Assembly: GCA_903909815.1 (NCBI GenBank)
Contig: CAIVXG010000024.1
Span: forward strand, 52,616-116,615
Reading direction: 5' to 3'
Origin: an uncultured beta proteobacterium
GTDB lineage: Bacteria > Pseudomonadota > Gammaproteobacteria > Burkholderiales > Burkholderiaceae_C
Length of the DNA stretch: 64,000 bases
The position numbers and the translations under genes are program-made. Under the pieces are notes generated by a model. It worked only from the letters and a program-made list of their open reading frames with translations, was not told the origin of the DNA and did not search any database. Shown one piece after another: positions 52,676 to 61,680 of this stretch. Each line of letters opens with the position of its first letter. The first letter of the stretch is position 1.

Positions 52676-53566
52676 ATGAAAATTGCTGCCTATATCCGCG
52701 ACGGTGTGCCTCGCGTGGGCCAGGTGAGCGCCGACATGAAATCGGTGCAGGACTTCGATATCCCCGCGCTCGTTGCAGGGCGCGGCGCGCTGGCCATCGT
52801 GGAAACCCAGGCGCGTGGCGAAAACCTGCCGAAGCTGCTGGCCCCGGTGGCGCTGTCCAGCGTCAAGCTCAAGGCGCCGATGCCGCAACCGCGGCGCAAC
52901 ATCTTCTGCGTCGGCAAGAACTACTTCGCCCATGCCCGGGAATTTGCCGGCAGTGGCTTTGACAGCAGCGCCAAGGCCGGTGGCGACATTCCGGAGGTGC
53001 CGATCTATTTCACCAAGGTGCCAGAGTGCGTGGTCGGCCCCACCGACTTCATCGAGATCCCCCTGGGTGTGTCCGAGGCCATCGACTACGAAGTCGAGCT
53101 CGCCGTCGTCATCGGCAAGGGCGGCAAAGGCATCAAGGCGGCGGACGCGATGCAGCATGTCTGGGGCTACACCATCATCAACGATGTGACCGCGCGCGAC
53201 TGGCAACAGCGCCACCTGCAATGGCACCTTGGCAAATCGTTCGACAGCTTTTGCCCGATGGGACCCTGGCTGGTGAGTGCCGACGAGTGCGACGGCGCCA
53301 ACATCCAGGTGCGCTGCTACGTGAACGGCGAATTGCGTCAGGACGCCAGCACCGCCGACCTGATCTTCAGCATTCCCAAGCTGATCGAAACCCTGTCCGC
53401 CGGCATCACGCTCTACCCTGGCGACATCATCGCCACCGGCACCCCGGTCGGCGTGGGCATCGGCTTCAAGCCGCCCAAGTACCTCAAGCACGGCGACGTG
53501 GTGCGGCAGGAAATCGATGGCATCGGCTTCATCGAGAACCCGGTACGCAATAGCTCAATCAGGTGA
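52676..53566 (+). CDS. fumarylacetoacetate hydrolase family protein
   Basis: A 296-residue FAH-superfamily enzyme. IFCVGKNYFAHAREF, the metal-binding acidic set in DYEVELAVVIGKGGKG and the FDSFCPMGPWLV, GTPVGVGIGFKPPKYLKHGD segments are typical of acylpyruvase or related C-C hydrolases. The reaction is not assignable more precisely. Its last codons and stop (ENPVRNSSIR) lie at the start of a tandem repeat array, which evidently supplied the 3' end. Confidence 0.85.
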   Translation: MKIAAYIRDGVPRVGQVSADMKSVQDFDIPALVAGRGALAIVETQARGENLPKLLAPVALSSVKLKAPMPQPRRNIFCVGKNYFAHAREFAGSGFDSSAKAGGDIPEVPIYFTKVPECVVGPTDFIEIPLGVSEAIDYEVELAVVIGKGGKGIKAADAMQHVWGYTIINDVTARDWQQRHLQWHLGKSFDSFCPMGPWLVSADECDGANIQVRCYVNGELRQDASTADLIFSIPKLIETLSAGITLYPGDIIATGTPVGVGIGFKPPKYLKHGDVVRQEIDGIGFIENPVRNSSIR

Positions 53567-53708
53567 GGACAGAGCAAAACTCGCTGCGCGTAGTTCTTGG
53601 TCTGTCCCGCAAGCTCAATCGGTTGGGAACAGAGCACGCTTCGCTTTGGTCTGTCCCGCAAGCTCAATCGGTTGGGGACAGAGCACGCTTCGCTTTGGTC
53701 TGTCCCGC
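53551..53708. repeat. three tandem hairpin-forming repeats (60, 49 and 49 bp)
   Basis: Units at 53551-53610, 53611-53659 and 53660-53708. Each begins AGCTCAATC and holds inverted arms around GGACAGAGC and TCTGTCCCGC (GGGACAGA against TCTGTCCC). Units 2 and 3 differ at one base; unit 1 has a longer loop. The array lies between convergent genes, starts inside the FAH-family gene and ends just before the stop of the thioredoxin gene, so it may act as a transcription barrier. Confidence 0.85.
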
Positions 53709-53715
53709 AAGATGA

Positions 53716-54672
53716 TTAATTTAGCATCATGCTCAGTCGGCGCCGGTAGCGCGACACCAGCTCGGCCTGGGGGTCTTCCTGGGTCGCGGGCTTGCCGGCG
53801 ATCTCGATGCCGCCAGCGGATTTGCCAAGCGCATCCGCACTCGCCTTGGGCTTGAGGGGTGTGAGCAACTCCAAAATCGCGACCATGGTCTTGCGCGCGG
53901 CCTCATCGTTCCACTTCTTGTCGCGCATTATGATTTCCAGCAACTCGTCCATGGCCGCGGTCCAGTCCCCCCGCGCCATGAGCACGCGACTTTTGGCGTA
54001 GCGCAGTTCGAAGTCGCGTTTGTTCTGGGCGATCTCCGCATCGAACTGTGCGGCTGGCCACTCTGAGTGTGCATCGCTGGCGGCGAATTTCAAGGCTTCC
54101 AGCCATTGCGCCAAGGCGCTGAAGCGCAGGCCCACGGGAATCTCGACGAGCTTGGGCGCCAGCGCCGCTTCAGCCTCCTCAAGCAGGTGGGAGCCAATGA
54201 GCAGACGCACGTAGTCGAAACGCGCATCGTCGTTGCCTGGATTCATGGCCAGGGCTTCGGCCAGTTTGTCCAGGGCGGCCGCGGTGTCTCCCTCGGCCAG
54301 GAGTTCCTGCGCTTGCTCGGCTTCGGTGGCCGCGGCCAGTTCCTCGGGCGAGGGAAGGTGTTTTTCCAGAAACTCGCGCAACTTGCCCTCTGGCAGCGCA
54401 CCGGCGAAGCCGTCCACGGGTTTGCCACCGATCATCAAGATACAGGTGGGAATGCTGCGTACGCCGAAGGCGGCTGAGAGTTGCTGCTCTTCATCGGAGT
54501 TGATCTTCACCAGCTTGAAGGCGCCGGCGTAGTCGAGTTCGAGCTTTTCCAGCAGCGGGCCGATGGCCTTGCAGGGACCGCACCAGGGTGCCCAGAAATC
54601 GACCAGCACGGGGGTGGTGAAGGAGGCGTCGATGACCTCGGCCTGGAAATTTGTTTCAGTAATGTCAATCAT
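53716..54672 (-). CDS. cnoX: thioredoxin-TPR chaperedoxin, CnoX/YbbN family
   Basis: A 318-residue protein: an N-terminal thioredoxin domain with active-site WCGPC (Cys31, Cys34) and a C-terminal TPR-like helical part (about 115-285), the CnoX/YbbN layout. E. coli CnoX has lost the redox cysteines, whereas this one keeps them, so it should have oxidoreductase activity beside holdase function. Divergent from purE. Confidence 0.88.
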   Translation of the reverse strand: MIDITETNFQAEVIDASFTTPVLVDFWAPWCGPCKAIGPLLEKLELDYAGAFKLVKINSDEEQQLSAAFGVRSIPTCILMIGGKPVDGFAGALPEGKLREFLEKHLPSPEELAAATEAEQAQELLAEGDTAAALDKLAEALAMNPGNDDARFDYVRLLIGSHLLEEAEAALAPKLVEIPVGLRFSALAQWLEALKFAASDAHSEWPAAQFDAEIAQNKRDFELRYAKSRVLMARGDWTAAMDELLEIIMRDKKWNDEAARKTMVAILELLTPLKPKASADALGKSAGGIEIAGKPATQEDPQAELVSRYRRRLSMMLN

Positions 54673-54708
54673 TCGGGCTAGCTTGTGGGTAAAACGTAAA
54701 ATTCAACG

Positions 54709-55209
54709 ATGACTCAAATTTTAGTTGGCGTGGTGATGGGCTCCAGTTCCGACTGGGACACGATGCAGCATGCGGTACAAATCCTGCAGCAGTTCGGCAT
54801 AGCGCACGAGGCGCGGGTGGTGTCGGCGCACCGTATGCCGGACGACATGTTCGCCTATGCCGATGCCGCAGCGCAGCGCGGCTTGAAGGCCATCATCGCC
54901 GGTGCAGGCGGCGCGGCGCACCTGCCGGGCATGCTGGCGGCCAAGACCCTGGTGCCGGTGCTGGGTGTGCCGGTGGCGAGCCGGCATCTGCAGGGTGTGG
55001 ATTCGCTGCACAGCATCGTGCAGATGCCCAAGGGTGTACCTGTGGCCACATTCGCCATCGGCGCTGCGGGCGCAGCCAACGCGGCGCTGTTCGCCGTGGC
55101 CATGCTGGCCAACGAAGACCCCATGCTGCGCCAACAGCTGCAGCAGTGGCGCACGGCGCAAACCGAGCTTGCGCGCGCCATGACCTTGCCTCCCACGGCC
55201 GCCGCATGA
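54709..55209 (+). CDS. purE: 5-(carboxyamino)imidazole ribonucleotide mutase
   Basis: A 166-residue class I Pur[21 protein letters not shown] and [11 protein letters not shown] are the active-site segments. It converts N5-CAIR to CAIR in purine synthesis. Overlaps purK by four bases (ATGA). Confidence 0.95.
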   Translation: MTQILVGVVMGSSSDWDTMQHAVQILQQFGIAHEARVVSAHRMPDDMFAYADAAAQRGLKAIIAGAGGAAHLPGMLAAKTLVPVLGVPVASRHLQGVDSLHSIVQMPKGVPVATFAIGAAGAANAALFAVAMLANEDPMLRQQLQQWRTAQTELARAMTLPPTAAA

Positions 55210-56408
55210 AGGCGATTCTCCCCGGCACCAGTGCCAACGGGCAGCAGACCACGCTGGGCGTGATGGGCGGTGGCCAGCTGGGCCGCATGTTCGTGCAAGC
55301 GGCCCAGTCCATGGGCTATTTCACGGCAGTGCTGGATCCGGACCCAGCCAGCCCCGCGGGCTTGGTCAGCCACTTTCACATCCAGGCCGACTATCTGGAC
55401 GAACAGGGCCTGGCGCAGATGATGCAGCGTTGCGCTGCCATCACGACCGAGTTCGAGAACGTACCCGCGCCGGCGTTGCGCACGCTGGGGGCGCACCGGG
55501 TGGTGGCGCCGCGCGCCGACGCCGTCGCCATCGCCCAGGATCGCGCGCTGGAAAAATCTCATTTCGTGCGCTGCGGCGTCCCGTGTGCGCCCTACGCGGT
55601 GATCGAATCGGCCGAGCAGCTGCGCGCCGTGCGCGATGCCTTGTTGCCCGGCATTTTGAAAACAGCGCGCCTTGGCTACGACGGCAAGGGGCAGATCCGC
55701 GTCAACACCCGCGCCGAATTGACCGCCGCCTGGGCGCAGCTCAAAAACGTTGCCTGTGTGCTGGAGCAGATGCTGCCGTTGGCGAGCGAGTGTTCCGTGA
55801 TCGTGGCGCGTGCGGCCGATGGCACGGCAGTTAACTTCCCGCCGCAGCTCAACCTGCATCGCGATGGCATCCTGGCCGTGACCCAGGTGTTTGACGGCAA
55901 CCTGCCCCCAGCCTTGGCGCAAAAAGCGGTGGCGGCGGCGCTGTCCATCGCCAACGGGCTGGACTATGTGGGCGTGCTGTGCGTCGAGTTCTTCGTGCTG
56001 CAAGAGGGCAGCGCAGCGGCCCAGGAGTTGGGCGCGCTGGTGGTGAACGAAATTGCGCCGCGCCCGCACAACAGCGGTCACTACACGATCGATGCCTGCG
56101 ATCAGTCACAGTTCGACCTGCAGGTGCGCACCCTGGTCCACCTGCCCCTGGTGCAACCGCGCCAGCACAGTCCGGCCATCATGCTCAATCTGCTGGGCGA
56201 CCTGTGGTTTCGGGCCGGCGACGAGGCGCAGACGCCGCCCTGGAGCGATGTCCTGGCCCTGCCCGGAACTACGCTGCAGCTGTATGGCAAGCTGCAGGCG
56301 CGTCCAGGTCGCAAGATGGGGCATCTGAACATCACGGGCGCGCAGCTGCCACATGTGCGCGCGACGGCGCTGCGCGCGGCAGAGCTGCTTGGCATCGCTG
56401 CGTTCTGA
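55206..56408 (+). CDS. purK: 5-(carboxyamino)imidazole ribonucleotide synthase
   Basis: A 400-residue ATP-grasp enzyme: [22 protein letters not shown] near the N-terminus, [12 protein letters not shown] in the ATP-binding part and [16 protein letters not shown] at the metal site. It makes N5-CAIR from AIR, bicarbonate and ATP, for PurE. Start ATG 55206 is coupled to the purE stop. Confidence 0.95.
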   Translation: MKAILPGTSANGQQTTLGVMGGGQLGRMFVQAAQSMGYFTAVLDPDPASPAGLVSHFHIQADYLDEQGLAQMMQRCAAITTEFENVPAPALRTLGAHRVVAPRADAVAIAQDRALEKSHFVRCGVPCAPYAVIESAEQLRAVRDALLPGILKTARLGYDGKGQIRVNTRAELTAAWAQLKNVACVLEQMLPLASECSVIVARAADGTAVNFPPQLNLHRDGILAVTQVFDGNLPPALAQKAVAAALSIANGLDYVGVLCVEFFVLQEGSAAAQELGALVVNEIAPRPHNSGHYTIDACDQSQFDLQVRTLVHLPLVQPRQHSPAIMLNLLGDLWFRAGDEAQTPPWSDVLALPGTTLQLYGKLQARPGRKMGHLNITGAQLPHVRATALRAAELLGIAAF

Positions 56409-56434
56409 GCTGGTTTTCGTCTCGCATTCTGCCC

Positions 56435-57472
56435 ATGATTCTTCCAGGTGACCGGCCCGAATCCATTGCCGCCGCCGTGAGCGCGTTGGCTCGGGGCGAA
56501 CTGGTCGGGCTGCCGACCGAAACCGTGTACGGCCTGGCGTGCGACGCCTGCAATGACGCCGCAGTGGCCAGGATATTTGCCGCCAAAGGACGCCCCAACG
56601 ATCATCCGCTGATCGTGCACGTGGCCACCGCTGCGGCCGTATCGCGGTTTGCGCGGGCTGTGCCGCCATTTGCGCAAGCCCTGATGGATGCCTTCTGGCC
56701 TGGCCCGCTGACGCTGATTCTGCCGCGCCTGCCGGCGGTCGGTGCCGCCTGTGCCGGCGGTCAGGACTCGATCGGCTTGCGCTGTCCATCGCACCCGGTC
56801 GCGCAGGCCCTGCTTCAGTCCTGCTGGGGCGCCGGTATCGTCGGCCTTGCTGCACCCAGCGCAAACCAGTTTGGGCGCATCAGCCCCACCACGGCCGCCC
56901 ATGTGCAGGCCGAATTGGGCGAGGGGCTGCTGATCCTGGAGGGCGGTGCTTGCAGCGTTGGCATCGAATCCACCATCATCGACTGCACACGCGGCGTGCC
57001 CGTGCTGCTGCGCCCAGGCATTCTGACGCGGGCGCAGTTGGAGGTGGCTTGCCAATGCACGGTACGGGAGCGCGACGCGCTGGTTCAAGGGACCACGGTT
57101 CCGCGGGCCTCCGGAACTTTGGAGTCCCATTACGCACCCAAGGCCAGGCTGCGACTGATGGATGCGAAGGCGCTGCTGACGGCGGTAACTTTGCTGGGGA
57201 CCGAACTGCACGCTGCCCCTGGCGGGCGGGCTATGGTGGCGCTGTATAGTCGCGTGCCCTTGGACAACCCTGTGCCGGGACTGTTAGAGCGACGCATGCC
57301 AGGCGATGCAGTAAGCACGGCGCGTGAGTTGTTTGCGGTGTTGCGTGAATTGGATGCACAGGGCGTGAAGCTGATCTGGGTCGAGTCTCCACCGCCTGGA
57401 CCCGAGTGGGACGGCGTGCGCGATCGATTGCAGCGGGCCGCTTCACCTGCCCTCGTTAAACTAACCGGCTAG
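56435..57472 (+). CDS. tsaC: L-threonylcarbamoyladenylate synthase, Sua5 type
   Basis: A 345-residue full-length Sua5 protein: YrdC domain with LVGLPTETVYGLACDA, FAAKGRPNDHPLIVH and the STIIDC..LLRPG segment, then a linker and a C-terminal Sua5 domain (SHYAPKARLRL). It provides threonylcarbamoyl-AMP for the t6A modification of tRNA; TsaB, another member of the pathway, is 4.2 kb downstream. Same strand as purEK with 26 bases between. Confidence 0.92.
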   Translation: MILPGDRPESIAAAVSALARGELVGLPTETVYGLACDACNDAAVARIFAAKGRPNDHPLIVHVATAAAVSRFARAVPPFAQALMDAFWPGPLTLILPRLPAVGAACAGGQDSIGLRCPSHPVAQALLQSCWGAGIVGLAAPSANQFGRISPTTAAHVQAELGEGLLILEGGACSVGIESTIIDCTRGVPVLLRPGILTRAQLEVACQCTVRERDALVQGTTVPRASGTLESHYAPKARLRLMDAKALLTAVTLLGTELHAAPGGRAMVALYSRVPLDNPVPGLLERRMPGDAVSTARELFAVLRELDAQGVKLIWVESPPPGPEWDGVRDRLQRAASPALVKLTG

Positions 57473-57488
57473 AACTTTGGAGATTTGA

Positions 57489-58451
57489 ATGATTGCAACC
57501 TGGTCACGTCGCGCGGCCCTGATCGCTTGCGGCGCCGCTTTGTCACTGTTGGTCGGCTGCGGGGCCAGTACCACTGTTTCGGGCTTGACGCCCACCCGTG
57601 TCATCTCCTTTGGAGACGCGTTCAGTGACGTGGGACAGCATTCGGGCATGAAGTACACCGTGAACGACGGCACCGTGAACACTTGGGTCAACACTTTTGC
57701 CAATAGCTACGGTTTGGCTGTCACCCCCTCCAGCGTCGGTGGCACGGGTTATGCCCAGGGCCTGGCTCGCGTGAACACGGCGACGAACGCCGCCGGTCTC
57801 TTGGGTACGCCCAGCATCAGCCAGCAGATCGACGCGTTTCTCGCGAAAGATAATTTTGGCCCCAGCGACGTGGTGCTCATCGTCGGCGGTGTGAGTGACA
57901 TCGTGGCTGAAATGCATGCCGTCAACGTCGGCATCCAGACCACCAATCAGATGCAGACGAATGTGCAACAGGCCGGTCGCGACCTGGCGGCTCAGGTGGT
58001 GCGGCTCGTGGCCAACGGCGCCAATTTTGTGGTGGTGAGTGGCGCCTACAACATGGGCCAGACGCCCTGGGCTGTAGCCGCGGGAACGGGCACGCTGTTG
58101 ACCAGCACCAGCACCCTGTTCAACGACGCCATGCTGGTGCCGATTGTGTCCATGGGGAAAAATGTGCTGTATGTGGACTCTACTTACTACCTGAATTTGC
58201 TGTCCAACCCGCTATCCGCACCCGCTTACGGACTGACCAACGCCACGACACCGGTGTGCACCTCGGTCGACTATGGCACCGGAATCGGGCTCGGGACCGG
58301 CCAGGTGAACTCGTTGCTGTGCACATCGTCCACGCTGGTGAGCGGCGCCAATCCGGCCCAATACACCTTCGCGGACGAAATGTATTTCACGCCCACGGTC
58401 CAGCGCTTGTTTGGCTCCTATGCCTTCTCCCGGGTCAGGTCGCGCTGGTGA
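57489..58451 (+). CDS. SGNH/GDSL-like lipoprotein lacking catalytic residues
   Basis: A 320-residue lipoprotein with lipobox LLVGC (Cys24). Block I reads FGDAFSDVG, so the nucleophilic Ser is Ala44. At the DxxH motif the sequence is DEMY (Asp296, Tyr299), so the catalytic His is missing too. The fold otherwise follows the SGNH pattern (VVLIVGGVSDIV, equivalent of block III, where GxND is GVSD). It is related to the intact enzyme at 59271-61073 and is probably a non-catalytic paralogue that binds a ligand. Starts 17 bases after the tsaC stop. Confidence 0.8.
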   Translation: MIATWSRRAALIACGAALSLLVGCGASTTVSGLTPTRVISFGDAFSDVGQHSGMKYTVNDGTVNTWVNTFANSYGLAVTPSSVGGTGYAQGLARVNTATNAAGLLGTPSISQQIDAFLAKDNFGPSDVVLIVGGVSDIVAEMHAVNVGIQTTNQMQTNVQQAGRDLAAQVVRLVANGANFVVVSGAYNMGQTPWAVAAGTGTLLTSTSTLFNDAMLVPIVSMGKNVLYVDSTYYLNLLSNPLSAPAYGLTNATTPVCTSVDYGTGIGLGTGQVNSLLCTSSTLVSGANPAQYTFADEMYFTPTVQRLFGSYAFSRVRSRW

Positions 58452-58494
58452 TGCCGAGCCGAGTGGCGATGTAAAAGCGCAGGCCTAAAAAAAA

Positions 58495-58515
58495 CGACCC
58501 CAGGGGTCGTTTTTT
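58495..58515. terminator. bidirectional rho-independent terminator
   Basis: CGACCCC-A-GGGGTCG flanked by a run of A on the left (58487-58494) and of T on the right (58510-58515). It terminates both the SGNH-like gene (plus) and the convergent ompW gene (minus). The very short loop may open to three bases. Confidence 0.9.
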
Positions 58516-58559
58516 CAGTTAGCGAGCGCCCTAAGCAAGCGCCGCCCTGATCGAGTCCG

Positions 58560-59243
58560 TCAGAATTTGTAGCCAATGGCCATGCCGTAGGCGGCCGGGT
58601 CAAGATTGGCACCCATGGTCTGGCCGGTTGAAAAATGAGTCGTGGTACTCAGCTTGGCTTTGCTATAGAAGACGTCAGCGAACCATTTGTCATTCAAAGC
58701 CAGGGTGGCGCCAATCTGGGGGGTCAAAATCGTCTTCGAATCCACCGTAAAAGTGGTCGCAGGGCCGCCGGGGTTGGTGGTTTGTGTCAGGTGGTAGCTG
58801 CCCTGCTCTTTGAAGAATTTGGCATACGTGAGCCCCAGGCCAACATACGGACGGAACTTGGCGTCGGCGGGAAAGAAGCGGTATTGCACGAACACGGTCA
58901 CGGGCAGCGCCTGCACTTCACCCAACTTGCCCGCACCCTGCATGGAGCCAGCGCCAATGACATCGTGCTTGAATGGAAGTGCCAGCGGCACGTCGACTGA
59001 CAGGTTGTCGGTGTACATGTAGGTCACGCCACCGGCAGGCTCGGTGCTGGCGCTGACATTGCTGCGGGTGCAACCGCTACCGTCCCCGTAATCCGGGGCG
59101 CTCATGCAGCTGCTTGGGCCAACAGGGGCCAGTCGGGTGGCGCCGGCGCGCAACATCCAGGTGCCCGCAGTTTGTGCACAAACATTGGCCGTTGCAAGCA
59201 TGGCCGCCACTGCCACGGCGAGGAACTTCAGTTGGTGTTTCAT
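58560..59243 (-). CDS. ompW: OmpW family outer membrane protein
   Basis: A 227-residue small beta-barrel protein with signal peptide VAVAAMLATANVCAQ. VDVPLALPFKHDVIGAG, LPVTVFVQYRFFP, RPYVGLGLTYAKFF and a terminal GMAIGYKF with Phe at the end are OmpW hallmarks. OmpW proteins pass small hydrophobic molecules. It follows the SGNH esterase gene by 27 bases on the same strand, so the two probably form an operon. Confidence 0.9.
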   Translation of the reverse strand: MKHQLKFLAVAVAAMLATANVCAQTAGTWMLRAGATRLAPVGPSSCMSAPDYGDGSGCTRSNVSASTEPAGGVTYMYTDNLSVDVPLALPFKHDVIGAGSMQGAGKLGEVQALPVTVFVQYRFFPADAKFRPYVGLGLTYAKFFKEQGSYHLTQTTNPGGPATTFTVDSKTILTPQIGATLALNDKWFADVFYSKAKLSTTTHFSTGQTMGANLDPAAYGMAIGYKF

Positions 59244-59270
59244 TGGGTTTTCTCCTTGAAGTTCGATGGA

Positions 59271-61073
59271 TTAAAGCCAGCCGGCCTGGATCATGAGTTT
59301 GTTGATGAATTGCGCAGCAAGCTTATGAGCAAAAGGTGTGGGATGAACGCCATCTGCAAACATGTAGTGCGTCGTGTCACCCGCAATCGTGCTTCCCGTT
59401 TTGCCTGCATTGCACATCAGGGAACTGCCATTATTGAGGCCGATATTGAGGGGCACGACCTCCTGGCAGACGGGGGTGGTCAGAGCTTTTTGGGTAACAG
59501 GGTCGATGGCCAGCGCATAGTGCCCCGGATCATTGATGAGGCTTTGCATATTGGTAAAGTAGTCAACCAATAGTACGCCGTTGGATGGCACGCCCGGTGT
59601 CACATTCAGCCCAGCCTGCAAGGTCCCATTGAAGGCCTGCACCAGCCCAAGAATGAGTTGCTGTGTGGCGGCCGACTGAGTCTTGGCATCAGGCGTCAGG
59701 CTCATATCCGGTATATTCAAAATGACAATGCGAGTTGCCTTCTTGTTGTTGACGAGATCCTTGACGATGGCCACCAAATCGTTTGCTGCCTGCACTACCA
59801 TGGGGCCGATATCGGTCTGGCCATTGGCCGTTGCCCAGGCAAGGGCAAACTGATTGGCTGCAAGCGTCGCATTGCCGACAGCACCCAGCGTGCTGTGGTT
59901 GCTCGTTCCCAGAATGGCGCTGACCTTGGCGTTGCCACCGTCCGCAGCCGCCTGCAGTGCAGCGCCGACGGCGGCATTCTGCGCGGCGGTGGCTGAACTG
60001 CCGCCACTCAGTGCCGCCCCGTAGGCCGTATTGAACGCAGTTGGAATCGCTGCGGCCGCCGCAGCCTTTTGGGCTGCTGGAATATCAGCAACCAACTGCG
60101 TCGTGAGTGATGTGACAAAAACCTGACCGCCAGCCTGGGTCTGAGTCAGAATGACCGGCGGCGTGGCTGCTGCGGCAGCCTGCATGACTGCGATTACCTT
60201 GGCCGGGTTTGTGGCATCAGCCTGTGCCGTCGCGATCACGACCGCACCATCCAGCACGGAGGAATTTCCAAGCAGAACCGCTGCGTGAACCGCTGCAAGT
60301 ACCCCCTCGTTGACCGATTGATTTACTTGAAACCCCTGCCCGAAAGCAGTCGCAATAGACACCACGTCCGTGCCCATGGCAGCGCCCGTTGGCGTGGGCG
60401 TGATCCCAGCGGCCAACAACTTGCCCAATTCGACCGGGAAATCATTATTGCCTTGCGCGGTCGCGTCGGCCGTCAGCTTGTTCAGTGCTGCGTAGATGTC
60501 ATTCGCCCCTGCCATCACGGTGACCAGTTCATTGTTGGCGAAGCCGCCGCCATCGGCGATGTAATTGGCAATTTGAGTTTGGACCGGCTCGGTCAGGGCG
60601 CCGACTCGTGCCTGTCCAACAGGCAGCGCTGGCAAAGCAATGACCCCCAGGTTGCCGCCCTCGACATTGCCATATCCGTTGGAGTTCAAAACCCGTGCGC
60701 CGCCTTGGGCATAGTTCCAGCAACCACTTGCTGGAGCGCCAGGATTCTTTGTTTCAAGGACGCTAAATCCACCCACCCGGGCCGCGCACGAGGGCTGCCC
60801 GGTGACCGAGGCTGCCAACACCTGCGCCCAGGTATAGCTGGGCACCGGGTCGGCACCGATCGCGCCGACTACGCCATTCACGGTGAATAAACCACCGCCA
60901 GCGGCCTTGACGGCGCCGACGTTGTAGGTGCCCGCATCACTCAAGCTATCGCCAAAAGAAACGACCTTTGAGTAGGCGATGGGCGGCGTCTGATTCCCCC
61001 CCCCGCCACCGCCGCACGCTGCGACCAATAACGCAGCGCCAAGGGCGGCCACGGTCATTTTGAAATTCCTCAT
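59271..61073 (-). CDS. SGNH/GDSL esterase lipoprotein with a large insertion
   Basis: A 600-residue lipoprotein (lipobox LVAAC, Cys20, followed by six Gly). Catalytic Ser43 is in FGDSLSDAG, GAND is block III, and Asp574 with His577 form the DGVH motif. Between blocks III and V there is a very long Ala-rich region (about 185-440) not found in minimal GDSL enzymes, with many predicted helices. It probably hydrolyses esters of lipids or polysaccharides at the cell surface. ATG 61073 is preceded by AGGAGAAG. Control may be by the palindrome at 61110. Confidence 0.87.
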   Translation of the reverse strand: MRNFKMTVAALGAALLVAACGGGGGGNQTPPIAYSKVVSFGDSLSDAGTYNVGAVKAAGGGLFTVNGVVGAIGADPVPSYTWAQVLAASVTGQPSCAARVGGFSVLETKNPGAPASGCWNYAQGGARVLNSNGYGNVEGGNLGVIALPALPVGQARVGALTEPVQTQIANYIADGGGFANNELVTVMAGANDIYAALNKLTADATAQGNNDFPVELGKLLAAGITPTPTGAAMGTDVVSIATAFGQGFQVNQSVNEGVLAAVHAAVLLGNSSVLDGAVVIATAQADATNPAKVIAVMQAAAAATPPVILTQTQAGGQVFVTSLTTQLVADIPAAQKAAAAAAIPTAFNTAYGAALSGGSSATAAQNAAVGAALQAAADGGNAKVSAILGTSNHSTLGAVGNATLAANQFALAWATANGQTDIGPMVVQAANDLVAIVKDLVNNKKATRIVILNIPDMSLTPDAKTQSAATQQLILGLVQAFNGTLQAGLNVTPGVPSNGVLLVDYFTNMQSLINDPGHYALAIDPVTQKALTTPVCQEVVPLNIGLNNGSSLMCNAGKTGSTIAGDTTHYMFADGVHPTPFAHKLAAQFINKLMIQAGWL

Positions 61074-61109
61074 CCGGCTTCTCCTGATTGATCTAGGTAG
61101 AAAACACAA

Positions 61110-61129
61110 AATAGAACGACCGTTCTATT
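61110..61129. promoter_or_regulatory. TetR-type operator upstream of the SGNH-ompW operon
   Basis: AATAGAACGACCGTTCTATT, a perfect 9-base inverted repeat with a 2-base centre, 37 bases upstream of the SGNH start codon. Its length and form match operators of TetR-family repressors; no tetR gene lies in the window. Confidence 0.65.
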
Positions 61130-61255
61130 TATCAGTCGGAATGTTAGCTTGCGTCGATTTTTGGTGGAATGGGGTAAACACTGACTCCAAGCGCAGCGAC
61201 ATGTAAAGGCTGCATGATTCCGGGCGTGCAGGTCGGTGCCGCTGGGTTTCAGTCG

Positions 61256-61507
61256 TCAGCGGTAGCGCAGTTTCATGCTCAATATCAGCCCGGCTAGGCT
61301 CAAGGTGACGGCGTTGGCGACGACGATGGGCCAGGCCGCGAGCAACCAACCGTAGACGAGCCACAAGGCGACGCCGATGGTGAATGCGCTGTACATGCCC
61401 AAAGAGATGCCGCTCACATCCTTGGTTCTGAAGGTGTGCCAGGCTTGCGGCACGAAGCTGGCCGTGGTGAGTGTGGCGGCGAGATAGCCGATGAGTTCCG
61501 ATGTCAC
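61256..61507 (-). CDS. SemiSWEET/PQ-loop family small membrane protein
   Basis: An 83-residue protein with three transmembrane helices and the PQ motif FVPQAWHTFRTKDVSGISL, the half-unit of SWEET sugar transporters, active as a homodimer. The start is taken at GTG 61507 (VTSELIGYLAATL), which fits the family's short N-terminus; longer forms add non-homologous residues. The sugar ligand is unknown. Confidence 0.8.
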   Translation of the reverse strand: MTSELIGYLAATLTTASFVPQAWHTFRTKDVSGISLGMYSAFTIGVALWLVYGWLLAAWPIVVANAVTLSLAGLILSMKLRYR

Positions 61508-61680
61508 TTGCAAATCATGGATCCTTCTAAGACCGGAGGATGAGGGCGCTAGCGCGGCTTGCGCCACGAGCGCAAACCCCAGGGTCGAAGGGCTTGGCGC
61601 ACCCGCCAAAGCGCTCTACACCCGATGAATTGAGGTCAGCACATGGCAGGATTATCCGGGCACAGGATAATCACCCCTGC

